Shown here one piece after another: positions 1-5,595 of a DNA stretch of 5,595 nucleotides (positions within the stretch are counted from its first letter, which is position 1; each line of letters opens with the position of its first letter). Source of the stretch: Armatimonadota bacterium (GTDB lineage: Bacteria; Armatimonadota; Hebobacteria; Hebobacterales; WVXJ01). The notes beneath the pieces are model-generated. The model had not been told where the DNA came from. It was given only the letters and a program-made list of their open reading frames with translations, and did no database searches. The stretch lies in the NCBI GenBank assembly GCA_011773575.1, contig WVXJ01000006.1, forward strand, positions 1-5,595. Direction: 5' to 3'. A program made the position numbers and the translations under genes.

Positions 1-111
1 TTCACCTTCGGGCGAGATAACAAAACTGCCCATGTCAGCCGCGTGCTGGAGGTTCTGCCCCCAGTAGTCGAGCGCCTCCGCGCCATGTCACCTCTGAATA
101 AGCAGACCTAG
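1..111 (+). CDS. Cysteine desulfurase (NifS/IscS type), C-terminal end only
   Basis: Frame 1 is open from the window edge to a TAG at 109-111 and gives 36 residues. They resemble the C-terminal tail of NifS/IscS-type pyridoxal-phosphate cysteine desulfurases: an F-x-x-G-R stretch, a variable segment, then V-L-E-V-L-P-x-V-V-E-R-L-R-A-M-S-P-L. The ending 'VERLRAMSPL' is typical of the NifS subgroup. These enzymes take sulfur from cysteine for iron-sulfur clusters and tRNA thiolation. The catalytic lysine and cysteine lie outside the window, so activity cannot be judged. The call rests on recognising a short tail and could change if upstream sequence shows another aminotransferase-V-fold enzyme. 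No clear terminator follows, and the next gene is on the same strand. Confidence 0.72.
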   Translation, partial: FTFGRDNKTAHVSRVLEVLPPVVERLRAMSPLNKQT

Positions 112-231
112 TCCCGGCACTTCTTGTTAAGCTGCAGCAGTCCGCCAAGCCCCGCGTTGCCGAGCTGCAGAGGAAGCCCAGCCAGATCCGTCGAATCTCC
201 CTATGAAAGTGCGTGCCGAGGCGGTGAGGAA

Positions 232-783
232 TTGAAAGTAAGGCTCTCTTCAGACAAACGGGAGTCGGAGGCTGACAATTCACAGACCAAGCCTGATCTG
301 TCCTGGGTAGAGGGCCTGGCCGCGGCTGTTTTCGTCTGGGCCTTCATTGCCTCCTTGTACCACCACAGTAACGATCTTCGCACTCCGCTGGTTCTGGTGA
401 TTGACGCTTTGCTGGCCACAGCAGTGGCGGTGGGATATGCAATTCACGAAAGGCTGGATTTCGACCTCCGCGGTATCTCCAGATGTTTCGCCTTTGGGCT
501 CTGGTCTGCGGCGGTCTTCCGACTGGCGCCGATGATCGCCAACGAATCCGTGCTCTTTGACGCACAGGGCATTAACTTTGATATCCCATATATCTTGCTG
601 TTTGCGGCCGTCCGGGGTTTTATCGTGGTGCTTGCTGTCTGGCCCTTTGCCAAACGGGTGCTTCAGGATAGGAGTCTCGAATTAAGCGTAGATGAAAAGG
701 CGTTTAAAATTGGAATAGCGGCTGTAGTTGTTTTTTACGTCGTCGTCACTGTCGTTCTTTTCGCGACGACAAACCTTAGCTGA
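232..783 (+). CDS. Unrecognised five-helix membrane protein
   Basis: I do not recognise the family. From the TTG at 232 the protein has 183 residues. The first 27 or so are polar and charged. Five hydrophobic segments follow at about 28-43, 50-70, 84-103, 117-139 and 158-179. Loops after helices 2 and 4 are rich in Arg/Lys (HERLDFDLR; KRVLQDR), while the loop after helix 3 is acidic. By the positive-inside rule this gives a cytoplasmic N-terminus and an outside C-terminus. The frame is open further upstream to a TTG at 124, but those extra 36 residues are low-complexity (Ser/Pro/Arg/Gly) and look untranslated. The TTG at 232 is preceded by GGTGAGGA, though the spacing is unusually short (2-3 bases), so the start is uncertain. 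No catalytic or ligand-binding motif is visible. Confidence 0.6.
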   Translation: MKVRLSSDKRESEADNSQTKPDLSWVEGLAAAVFVWAFIASLYHHSNDLRTPLVLVIDALLATAVAVGYAIHERLDFDLRGISRCFAFGLWSAAVFRLAPMIANESVLFDAQGINFDIPYILLFAAVRGFIVVLAVWPFAKRVLQDRSLELSVDEKAFKIGIAAVVVFYVVVTVVLFATTNLS

Positions 784-937
784 AGCAAGCGGATGCGTTT
801 CTTGTGAGCCGACACAGCGGCTTCCATTGGGTTTCTTATCCCCGTTTCATCCTGAAGTATGGTTCTTTGATGCCTCTTATGACAACATATCGGCCCAATC
901 AACATGAAATCCACCTTCTCTTATGGAATATTCGCAC

Positions 938-944
938 AGGAGGT
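938..944 (+). promoter_or_regulatory. Strong ribosome binding site setting the start of the small membrane gene
   Basis: AGGAGGT is a full match to the anti-Shine-Dalgarno core and lies 4 bases before the ATG at 949. It decides between that ATG and the in-frame ATG at 904, which has no such site. Confidence 0.75.
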
Positions 945-948
945 GGAA

Positions 949-1170
949 ATGCTTATCGGATGGTGGATGGCGGATATTTCGCTGGTGGTTGGTCTTATAT
1001 TGGGATTTTTCGTAATCAGCGCTGAGTTGGTATTACGCATTCGCAACCGGTCGAATTTGGCCGGTTCTGCGACAATTAGGACGGAATTTGTGAGCTGCCC
1101 TTCGCAAGAAGACGAAATTAGCCGCACACCAGTGGCTGTCTTCGGGAAAAATATAGATAAGCGTGATTGA
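949..1170 (+). CDS. Small single-pass membrane protein, unknown function
   Basis: This 73-residue protein starts at an ATG behind a near-perfect AGGAGGT site, the main evidence that it is real. Residues about 6-28 form one hydrophobic helix (DISLVVGLILGFFVISAELV). An Arg-rich stretch (RIRNR, residues 30-34) follows directly, which predicts an outside N-terminus and a cytoplasmic tail. The tail (35-73) is polar, has no recognisable domain, and contains a single cysteine (Cys50). I do not recognise the family. It lies 165 bases after the five-helix membrane gene on the same strand, so the two might be functionally related, but spacing alone does not show an operon. Confidence 0.6.
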   Translation: MLIGWWMADISLVVGLILGFFVISAELVLRIRNRSNLAGSATIRTEFVSCPSQEDEISRTPVAVFGKNIDKRD

Positions 1171-1511
1171 CATATAAGTTGGACCATTATGGCTCGTTTG
1201 CATACCCACAGTGTGTTCGGACAGCAATATACGCACTCCACGCGCTTTCGCCATACAAGCCGGGAAGACAGAGGCGCGCATGAGCGCGAGCTCCGCAGCC
1301 ATCGCTTGAGCGATCAGAACGGTAGACCTGAGACTGGCTCCAAGCGTCAGGTGCGGAATTCTCAAACCCGCTAGAGTTCCCTTCGGCAAGATCGTTTGAG
1401 GACTCTCTCCAATGGCAGCGACGGGCGTTGCTTTTCGCTCGTCCTCACGCCCCAAGAGAACGCTTCCTATTCTCCCTCTGCCTGATTCAGTTGTATTCGC
1501 CCTCCGGGGGA
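1171..1511. other. Gene-poor intergenic stretch with a run of inverted repeats
   Basis: I see no convincing protein gene here. The plus-strand frame 1189-1374 would give an Arg/His-rich peptide with no ribosome binding site. The stretch contains five successive inverted repeats: CGCGC/GCGCG around an ATGA loop (1275-1288); ATCGC/GCGAT around a TTGA loop (1301-1314); ACCTGA/TCAGGT (1326-1352); CTCAAAC/GTTTGAG (1361-1400); and GACGGGCG/CGCTCGTC with one G-U pair and an 8-base loop (1420-1443). None is followed by a T-tract, so they are not typical intrinsic terminators. I found no match from memory to RNase P RNA, tmRNA, SRP RNA or a T-box. It may be a structured RNA, a decayed gene, or chance. 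Confidence 0.35.
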
Positions 1512-1520
1512 TGTTATAAT
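1491..1520 (+). promoter_or_regulatory. Extended -10 promoter for gatC operon
   Basis: TGTTATAAT at 1512-1520 is a perfect -10 box (TATAAT, 1515-1520) with the TGn extension. A weak -35 candidate, TTGTAT, lies at 1491-1496 with an 18-base spacer, only three of six consensus bases. An extended -10 can work with a poor -35. Transcription would begin near 1527, giving a leader of only about 20 bases before gatC. That leaves no room for a riboswitch or T-box between this promoter and the gene. Confidence 0.7.
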
Positions 1521-1533
1521 CGGCCCGCTGAAC

Positions 1534-1540
1534 AGGAGGA
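1534..1540 (+). promoter_or_regulatory. gatC ribosome binding site
   Basis: AGGAGGA ends 7 bases before the GTG at 1548. It fixes that GTG as the gatC start, although the frame stays open 120 bases further upstream. Confidence 0.75.
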
Positions 1541-1547
1541 AGCAGAA

Positions 1548-1835
1548 GTGCCCCTTACCCCGGAAGAAGTTGACCATGTCGCCTTATTAGCCCGGCTGGA
1601 ATTGACCGACGAAGAACGGAGTCTGTTTACCAGTCAACTCTCGGCGATCCTGGATTACTTTCAGCAGTTGCGTGAGTTGGACACCACCGGGGTGCCTCCT
1701 ACCTCTCACGTCGTTCCCCTCCAGAATGTCTTGCGAGAAGACACTTCCGCCAAGTCTCTGCCCCAGGAAGAGGCTCTCGCCAATGCTCCAGAGCAGCGGC
1801 AGGATTGTTTCTTGGTGCCGCGCGTAATCGAGTGA
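1548..1835 (+). CDS. gatC: Asp-tRNA(Asn)/Glu-tRNA(Gln) amidotransferase subunit C
   Basis: GatC is the small structural subunit of the GatCAB complex, which converts misacylated Glu-tRNA(Gln) and/or Asp-tRNA(Asn) to the correct amide form in the cytoplasm. It wraps around the GatA-GatB interface and stabilises GatA. The predicted 95 residues match the usual length. Family hallmarks are all present: the N-terminal L-T-P-E-E-V-D-H-V-A-L-L-A-R-L-E-L segment, the central 'ILDYFQQLRELDTTGVPPTSHV' region, LREDT, and the C-terminal FLVPRVIE. The GTG start is chosen for its ribosome binding site and because residue 2 onward aligns with the normal GatC N-terminus. It is the first gene after the extended -10 promoter, and gatA begins 9 bases after its stop. 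Confidence 0.95.
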   Translation: MPLTPEEVDHVALLARLELTDEERSLFTSQLSAILDYFQQLRELDTTGVPPTSHVVPLQNVLREDTSAKSLPQEEALANAPEQRQDCFLVPRVIE

Positions 1836-1838
1836 GGC
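1833..1838 (+). promoter_or_regulatory. gatA ribosome binding site overlapping the gatC stop codon
   Basis: TGAGGC contains the gatC TGA (1833-1835), and its GAGG core sits 7 bases before the gatA GTG. Ribosomes finishing gatC would expose or occupy this site, which suggests translational coupling and balanced GatC:GatA output. Confidence 0.55.
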
Positions 1839-1844
1839 TGGCTT

Positions 1845-3350
1845 GTGGAACTGACTGAACTCACTGCTCATGAAGTGCATGAATTGCTGACGGGCGGCCA
1901 GGTCTCTTGCCGGGAAGTGACCGAGGCCGTTCTGGCGCGGGCGGAACAGGTCGAGCCTCTTGCACATTCATATATCCGGTTGACCCCGGAAATCGCGCTG
2001 GCACAGGCGGACGAGATCGATCAGCGCCTTGCCCGCGGAGAATCTCTGCCTCCATTGGGCGGGATTCCGCTGGCACTCAAAGACATCATGTGTACGAAGG
2101 GATTGATCACCACCTGCGGCTCCAAGATACTGGAGGATTTCATCCCACCCTATGATGCAACCATAGTCACCCGCTGTTACGAGCAGGGGATGGTGTTGGT
2201 GGGCAAAACGAATATGGATGAATTCGCCATGGGGTCATCCACTGAGAACTCCGCTTTCGGGCCCACACATAACCCCTGGGATATCGAGCGAGTGCCCGGC
2301 GGTTCAAGTGGGGGGTCTGCCTCTGCCACAGCGGCAAATGAGGCGATCATGGCCTTGGGCAGTGACACGGGTGGCTCCATTCGCCAGCCGGCCGCTCTTT
2401 GCGGAGTGGTGGGCATGAAGCCGACCTATGGGCGTGTCTCCCGCCAGGGACTTGTTGCTTTTGCCTCCAGTTTGGACCAGATTGGTCCCATCACAAAAGA
2501 TGTGACTGACTGCGCCCATCTCCTGAACGTTATTTGCGGCCACGATCCGCTCGATTCGACTTCTGTTGACATACCTGTGCCGGACTTCGCACAGGCTCTG
2601 GGCAAGGAGATAAAGGGGCTCAAGATAGGCCTTCCGAAGGAATTCTTCGAATATGAAGGCAAGGAAGTAGGGGAGGAGGTCCAAGCACCAATTCGCGCCG
2701 CCCTGAAGATATTTGAAAGCCTGGGTGCGGAAATAGAGGAGACTTCTCTGCCCAGCCTTTCCTACTGTGTTGCCACTTATTATCTCATCGCACCGGCGGA
2801 GGCCTCCTCCAACCTCGCCCGCTATGATGGAGTTCAGTATGGTTTCCGCGCCCCCGGTGAAGATATTGTTGACATGTATCGCAAGACCAGGGACCAGGGT
2901 TTCGGCGCGGAGGTGAAGCGGCGCATCATGCTGGGGACTTATGCCTTAAGCGCGGGCTATTATGACGCGTATTATCAGAAAGCCCAGCAGGTGAGGACAC
3001 TCATGGTGCAGGATTTCCAGCGCGCTTTTGAGAAGTACGATGTGCTTATGGGGCCGACCAGCCCGACGGTTGCCTTCCGTCTGGGAGAGAGGACGGCAGA
3101 TCCACTGGCAATGTATCTCTCCGATGTCTGTACCATTCCGATGAACCTGGCGGGCTTGCCGGCGATTTCGGTTCCCTGCGGATTCTCTGACGGACTGCCG
3201 GTGGGCTTACAGATAGTCGGTCGGACGCTGGATGAGGAGACCTTGCTGCGCGCAGCCCATGCCTTCGAACAATCAACTCGATTCCACTCCAGGCGCAATC
3301 TGCCCGCCTCGAAGGACGCCAAAGCGCTGGTGGAGAGAAGGGGAGAGTAA
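1845..3350 (+). CDS. gatA: Asp-tRNA(Asn)/Glu-tRNA(Gln) amidotransferase subunit A (glutaminase)
   Basis: GatA hydrolyses glutamine and passes the ammonia to GatB, which amidates the tRNA-bound Glu or Asp. The 501-residue length and full-length amidase-signature fold fit the family. The Ser-cisSer-Lys catalytic triad is intact: Lys79 (PLALKD), Ser154 (VPGGSSGGSA) and Ser178 (GSDTGGSIRQP). These positions coincide with the numbering I recall for Staphylococcus aureus GatA. The N-terminus (ELTELTAHEVHELLTGG) and the TNMDEFAMGSSTENSAFGPTHNPW block are typical of GatA rather than other amidases. GTG at 1845 is preferred because it gives the usual N-terminus and has GAGG seven bases upstream. Its neighbour gatC confirms the assignment. 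gatB is not in the window and must lie elsewhere. Nothing looks broken. Confidence 0.96.
   Translation: MELTELTAHEVHELLTGGQVSCREVTEAVLARAEQVEPLAHSYIRLTPEIALAQADEIDQRLARGESLPPLGGIPLALKDIMCTKGLITTCGSKILEDFIPPYDATIVTRCYEQGMVLVGKTNMDEFAMGSSTENSAFGPTHNPWDIERVPGGSSGGSASATAANEAIMALGSDTGGSIRQPAALCGVVGMKPTYGRVSRQGLVAFASSLDQIGPITKDVTDCAHLLNVICGHDPLDSTSVDIPVPDFAQALGKEIKGLKIGLPKEFFEYEGKEVGEEVQAPIRAALKIFESLGAEIEETSLPSLSYCVATYYLIAPAEASSNLARYDGVQYGFRAPGEDIVDMYRKTRDQGFGAEVKRRIMLGTYALSAGYYDAYYQKAQQVRTLMVQDFQRAFEKYDVLMGPTSPTVAFRLGERTADPLAMYLSDVCTIPMNLAGLPAISVPCGFSDGLPVGLQIVGRTLDEETLLRAAHAFEQSTRFHSRRNLPASKDAKALVERRGE
3338..3345 (+). promoter_or_regulatory. Ribosome binding site of the HPS-RraA fusion gene, inside the gatA end
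   Basis: AAGGGGAG lies within the last gatA codons and ends 8 bases before the GTG at 3354, supporting that start and co-translation with gatA. Confidence 0.55.
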
Positions 3351-3353
3351 GAA

Positions 3354-4655
3354 GTGGCTGAACAGAAAGGGCCATTACTCCAGATAGCGCTCGATTTTGT
3401 CGAACTCGATCGGGCGATGAAGGTGGCGGAAGAAGCCGCTGCCGGTGGGGCGGACTGGCTGGAGGCGGGAACTCCGCTCATCAAAAGCGTGGGGCTGGAA
3501 TCAGTCAGAGCGCTGCGGAAATCATTTCCCAAACATACCATCGTCGCAGACATGAAGACCATGGACGCGGGCCGTGTGGAGGTGGAATATGCCGCCAAGG
3601 CCGGCGCGCATGTCGTGGGCATTCTCGCCGCAGCCTCCGATTCAACCATAGCGGAGTGTGTCGCCGCGGGGCAGGAATACGGTGTCCGCATTATCGCGGA
3701 TTTGATGGAGGTGGCGGATCCCGTCGGCCGCGCAAAGCGGCTGCAGGAACTGGGCGTAGATGCCATCGGCCTCCACACACCTATTGACCGCCAGATGCAG
3801 GGAGCCGATGCCTTCGCCCTGCTCAGAGATGTGTGCAAGGCGGTGGAGATTCCGGTAGCCGCGGCGGGAGGCATAAACTCCGAGACCGCGGCCGATGCAG
3901 TGGAGGCGGGAGCGAGCATCGTTATTGTCGGCGGGGCCATCACAAAAGCAAAGGATGCCCGCCAGGCGACTGTGGAGATGAAGCGGGCAATCACGGAAAA
4001 AGCGCGCATACCCACCCAACTCTACCGCCGCGGCGGTGAAGAGCAGATTCGAGAAATCCTCTCCAAGATATCGACTCCCAATCTTTCCGATGCAATGCAT
4101 CGGGGTGGCGTGCTGGAAGGGATCAAGTCCGTGACACCCGGCCTGCGTCTGATAGGCCCTGCCTTTTGTGTCCGCACCGCGCCGGGGGATTGGGCAAAAC
4201 CGGTGGAAGCGATTGATTTGGCCAGCCCGGGAGATGTGATTGTCATTGATGCCGGAGGCGTGGGCCCTGCAGTGTGGGGAGAACTCGCCACAAATTCCTG
4301 TAAGGTGAAAGATCTGGCCGGTGTTGTTATTGATGGGGCGGTTCGGGATACGCCCGAAATTCGCGCCATGGAGTTCCCCGCCTTCGCCCGCCTCACCATG
4401 CCCAATGCCGGCGAGCCACGCGGGCTTGGCGAAATCGGTGTACCGATCAAGATTTCCGGGGTGACGGTCTCTCCTGGGGATTGGCTGCTGGGGGATGATG
4501 ATGGCATTGTCCATATCCCGCGCCAACAGGCGGTCGAATGGGCCAACCGCGGCATGGATGTGTTAGAGCGGGAAAACCGCCTGCGCGCGGAGATCCGGGC
4601 GGGTGGGTCTCTCGCTTCCCTGGCTGAACTGCTTAAGTGGGAAAAGCCCCGCTGA
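3354..4655 (+). CDS. Fusion of 3-hexulose-6-phosphate synthase and RraA/HMG-aldolase-like domain
   Basis: This 433-residue cytoplasmic protein joins two enzyme domains. Residues about 5-215 form an HPS-type TIM barrel of the OMP-decarboxylase superfamily: Asp14 (IALD), Glu37 (DWLEAGTPLIKSVG), the metal/substrate motif Asp66-x-Lys68-x-x-Asp71 (ADMKTMD), His141 (GLHTPID) and the phosphate-binding AAGGI and IVGGAI loops. HPS condenses formaldehyde with ribulose 5-phosphate, or runs in reverse to supply ribulose 5-phosphate. Residues about 228-430 form an RraA-like domain: LSDAM, GLRLIGPAFCVRT, SPGDVIVIDAGG, GVVIDGAVRD and GDDDGIVHIP. Arg331-Asp332 match the catalytic R-D pair of HMG/CHA aldolases, so an aldolase or oxaloacetate decarboxylase role is more likely than RNase E inhibition. 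Such fusions are known, annotated as bifunctional HPS/ribonuclease regulator. The gene begins 3 bases after gatA. No hexulose-phosphate isomerase gene is visible nearby. Confidence 0.9.
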   Translation: MAEQKGPLLQIALDFVELDRAMKVAEEAAAGGADWLEAGTPLIKSVGLESVRALRKSFPKHTIVADMKTMDAGRVEVEYAAKAGAHVVGILAAASDSTIAECVAAGQEYGVRIIADLMEVADPVGRAKRLQELGVDAIGLHTPIDRQMQGADAFALLRDVCKAVEIPVAAAGGINSETAADAVEAGASIVIVGGAITKAKDARQATVEMKRAITEKARIPTQLYRRGGEEQIREILSKISTPNLSDAMHRGGVLEGIKSVTPGLRLIGPAFCVRTAPGDWAKPVEAIDLASPGDVIVIDAGGVGPAVWGELATNSCKVKDLAGVVIDGAVRDTPEIRAMEFPAFARLTMPNAGEPRGLGEIGVPIKISGVTVSPGDWLLGDDDGIVHIPRQQAVEWANRGMDVLERENRLRAEIRAGGSLASLAELLKWEKPR

Positions 4656-4673
4656 GCCCCTTCTTTCAAGATC

Positions 4674-5594
4674 ATGAGAATCGTAATCGTTGGCCCCGGT
4701 GCAATGGGATGTCTGATAGGCGGGCTTTTGGCCCGCGCGGGAGAGGATGTTACACTCCTGGATTACCGCCCGGAACGGGCCGCGAAGATAGCCAATGCCG
4801 GTCTCTCGCTCAAGACCGCGGCGGGTAAATTCGCGGTCCCGGTGAAGGCCTCCGCCGATGCCGCAGAAATCGGCGCCGCTGATTTGGCGCTGGTCTGTGT
4901 CAAGGCTTTTCAGACCTCGACTGCGGCAGAACATGCCGCGCCCTGTGTTGGGAAAGACACCACGCTTCTTACTCTTCAGAACGGTCTGGGGAACATAGAG
5001 AGCCTTTCAGAAGTATTCGGCAAGGGCCGCGTTATCGGTGGAGTCACAGGCCATGGAGCGACTCTGCAGGGAATCGGCGAAGTGGTTCACACCGGCACAG
5101 GGGACACTGTAATCGGAGAGCAGAGCGGAGAGCATACCCCGCGCCTGGAGAAGATAAAGGCACTTTTGGACAAGGCGGGCATATCCACCACAATCACCAC
5201 AAATCTGGCCGGTGCAGTCTGGGGCAAGGTGGTCATCAACTGCGCCATAAATCCTCTGGCGGCGCTGACCTGTCTGAAAAATGGGGATTTGCTGCGAGAA
5301 GCCGCGTTGAGCGACCTGCTGGGCAAGGTGGCTGTCGAGGCGGCCCAGGTGGCGCAGGCGCTCGGTATCGAGTTACCATACGCCAATCCGTCAGAAGAGG
5401 CTAAGAAGGTCTGCACCCGAACCGCCGAGAATATCAACTCCATGCTGGCCGATGTGCTGAATCACCGGCCCACCGAGATTAACCAACTCAACGGCGCAGT
5501 AGCAAAAGCCGCCAAAAGTGCACCACTCAATACTGCGTTGACTGCGCTGATTCGCGGTTTGGAAGAGAACTACTTGCGGCAAGTGCTCGAGTAG
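4674..5594 (+). CDS. panE: 2-dehydropantoate 2-reductase (ketopantoate reductase) family protein
   Basis: The family reduces ketopantoate to pantoate with NAD(P)H in pantothenate/coenzyme A synthesis. The 306 residues match the usual length, and the gene is complete, ending at TAG 5592-5594. The N-terminal Rossmann domain has GPGAMG at residues 7-12, VCVKAFQ with Lys77, and LQNGLGN with Asn103. The C-terminal helical domain carries the catalytic lysine Lys185 (VWGKVVINCAINPLAALT) and Glu268 in NSMLADVLNHRPTEINQLNG, all hallmarks of PanE/ApbA. Asp30 at the end of the second strand, followed by Arg32, leaves cofactor preference open. The ATG lies 18 bases after the fusion gene's stop, with no clear Shine-Dalgarno site (only CAAGA nearby). 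An in-frame TGA at 4653 rules out an earlier start. PanE paralogues acting on other 2-oxo acids exist, so the exact substrate is inferred. Confidence 0.88.
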   Translation: MRIVIVGPGAMGCLIGGLLARAGEDVTLLDYRPERAAKIANAGLSLKTAAGKFAVPVKASADAAEIGAADLALVCVKAFQTSTAAEHAAPCVGKDTTLLTLQNGLGNIESLSEVFGKGRVIGGVTGHGATLQGIGEVVHTGTGDTVIGEQSGEHTPRLEKIKALLDKAGISTTITTNLAGAVWGKVVINCAINPLAALTCLKNGDLLREAALSDLLGKVAVEAAQVAQALGIELPYANPSEEAKKVCTRTAENINSMLADVLNHRPTEINQLNGAVAKAAKSAPLNTALTALIRGLEENYLRQVLE

Positions 5595-5595
5595 T

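Noticed and set aside
132..170. CTGCAGC/GCTGCAG inverted repeat after the cysteine desulfurase as a terminator
   Set aside because: The stem is 7 pairs with a 25-base loop, no T-tract follows, and CTGCAG is self-complementary, so the match is weak evidence.
124..231. N-terminal extension of the membrane protein from the TTG at 124
   Set aside because: The residues are low-complexity Ser/Pro/Arg/Gly, no ribosome binding site precedes 124, and the charged-then-hydrophobic protein begins naturally near 232.
804..1025. Plus-strand open frame of 73 codons overlapping the small membrane gene
   Set aside because: It overlaps a gene with a near-perfect ribosome site in another frame, has no such site itself, and shows no recognisable domain.
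1171..1511. T-box leader or tRNA-sensing element upstream of gatC
   Set aside because: No T-box consensus or terminator/antiterminator pair is visible, and the predicted transcript starts downstream of the inverted repeats.
1428..1547. Extended GatC with about 40 extra N-terminal residues
   Set aside because: The promoter and ribosome binding site lie inside this extension, and GatC is normally about 95 residues starting at the LTPEEV segment.
2975..4015. Long minus-strand open frame of 346 codons
   Set aside because: It lies opposite gatA and the HPS domain, both with intact catalytic motifs; its Ser/Ala/Pro-rich composition is typical of an antisense shadow in GC-rich DNA.
1..5595. CRISPR array, insertion sequence, tRNA or rRNA
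   Set aside because: I saw no regularly spaced direct repeats, transposase motifs, terminal inverted repeats, or tRNA/rRNA signature sequences on either strand.

Overview
The window looks like a moderately GC-rich bacterial chromosome segment. It has a sigma70-type extended -10 promoter, Shine-Dalgarno sequences, and tightly packed co-directional genes with several GTG starts. I cannot name the species. The gene mix (NifS-type cysteine desulfurase, GatCA, an HPS-RraA fusion and a ketopantoate-reductase family enzyme) suggests an uncultured or less-studied lineage that makes Gln-tRNA and/or Asn-tRNA by the indirect amidation route.

Left part (1 to about 1510). The window opens inside the last 36 codons of a NifS/IscS-type cysteine desulfurase. 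Next come two genes I do not recognise: a membrane protein with five predicted helices (about 232-783, start uncertain) and a small single-helix membrane protein (949-1170) with a near-perfect ribosome binding site. A stretch of about 340 bases without a convincing gene follows (1171-1511). It holds a run of five inverted repeats (1275-1443).

Right part (1512-5594). An extended -10 promoter just upstream of gatC starts what looks like one operon: gatC, gatA, a 433-residue fusion of 3-hexulose-6-phosphate synthase with an RraA/HMG-aldolase-like domain, and a ketopantoate reductase (PanE/ApbA) family gene. Gaps are 9, 3 and 18 bases. gatB is not in the window.

How they may work together. GatC and GatA are two of the three subunits of the tRNA-dependent amidotransferase; GatA releases ammonia from glutamine. 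The two downstream genes are metabolic. HPS makes or breaks a formaldehyde-sugar bond, RraA-like domains can be class II aldolases or decarboxylases of 2-oxo acids, and PanE-family enzymes reduce ketopantoate, which is itself a formaldehyde adduct of 2-oxoisovalerate. That chemistry suggests a speculative link to formaldehyde-dependent pantoate synthesis, developed in the findings.
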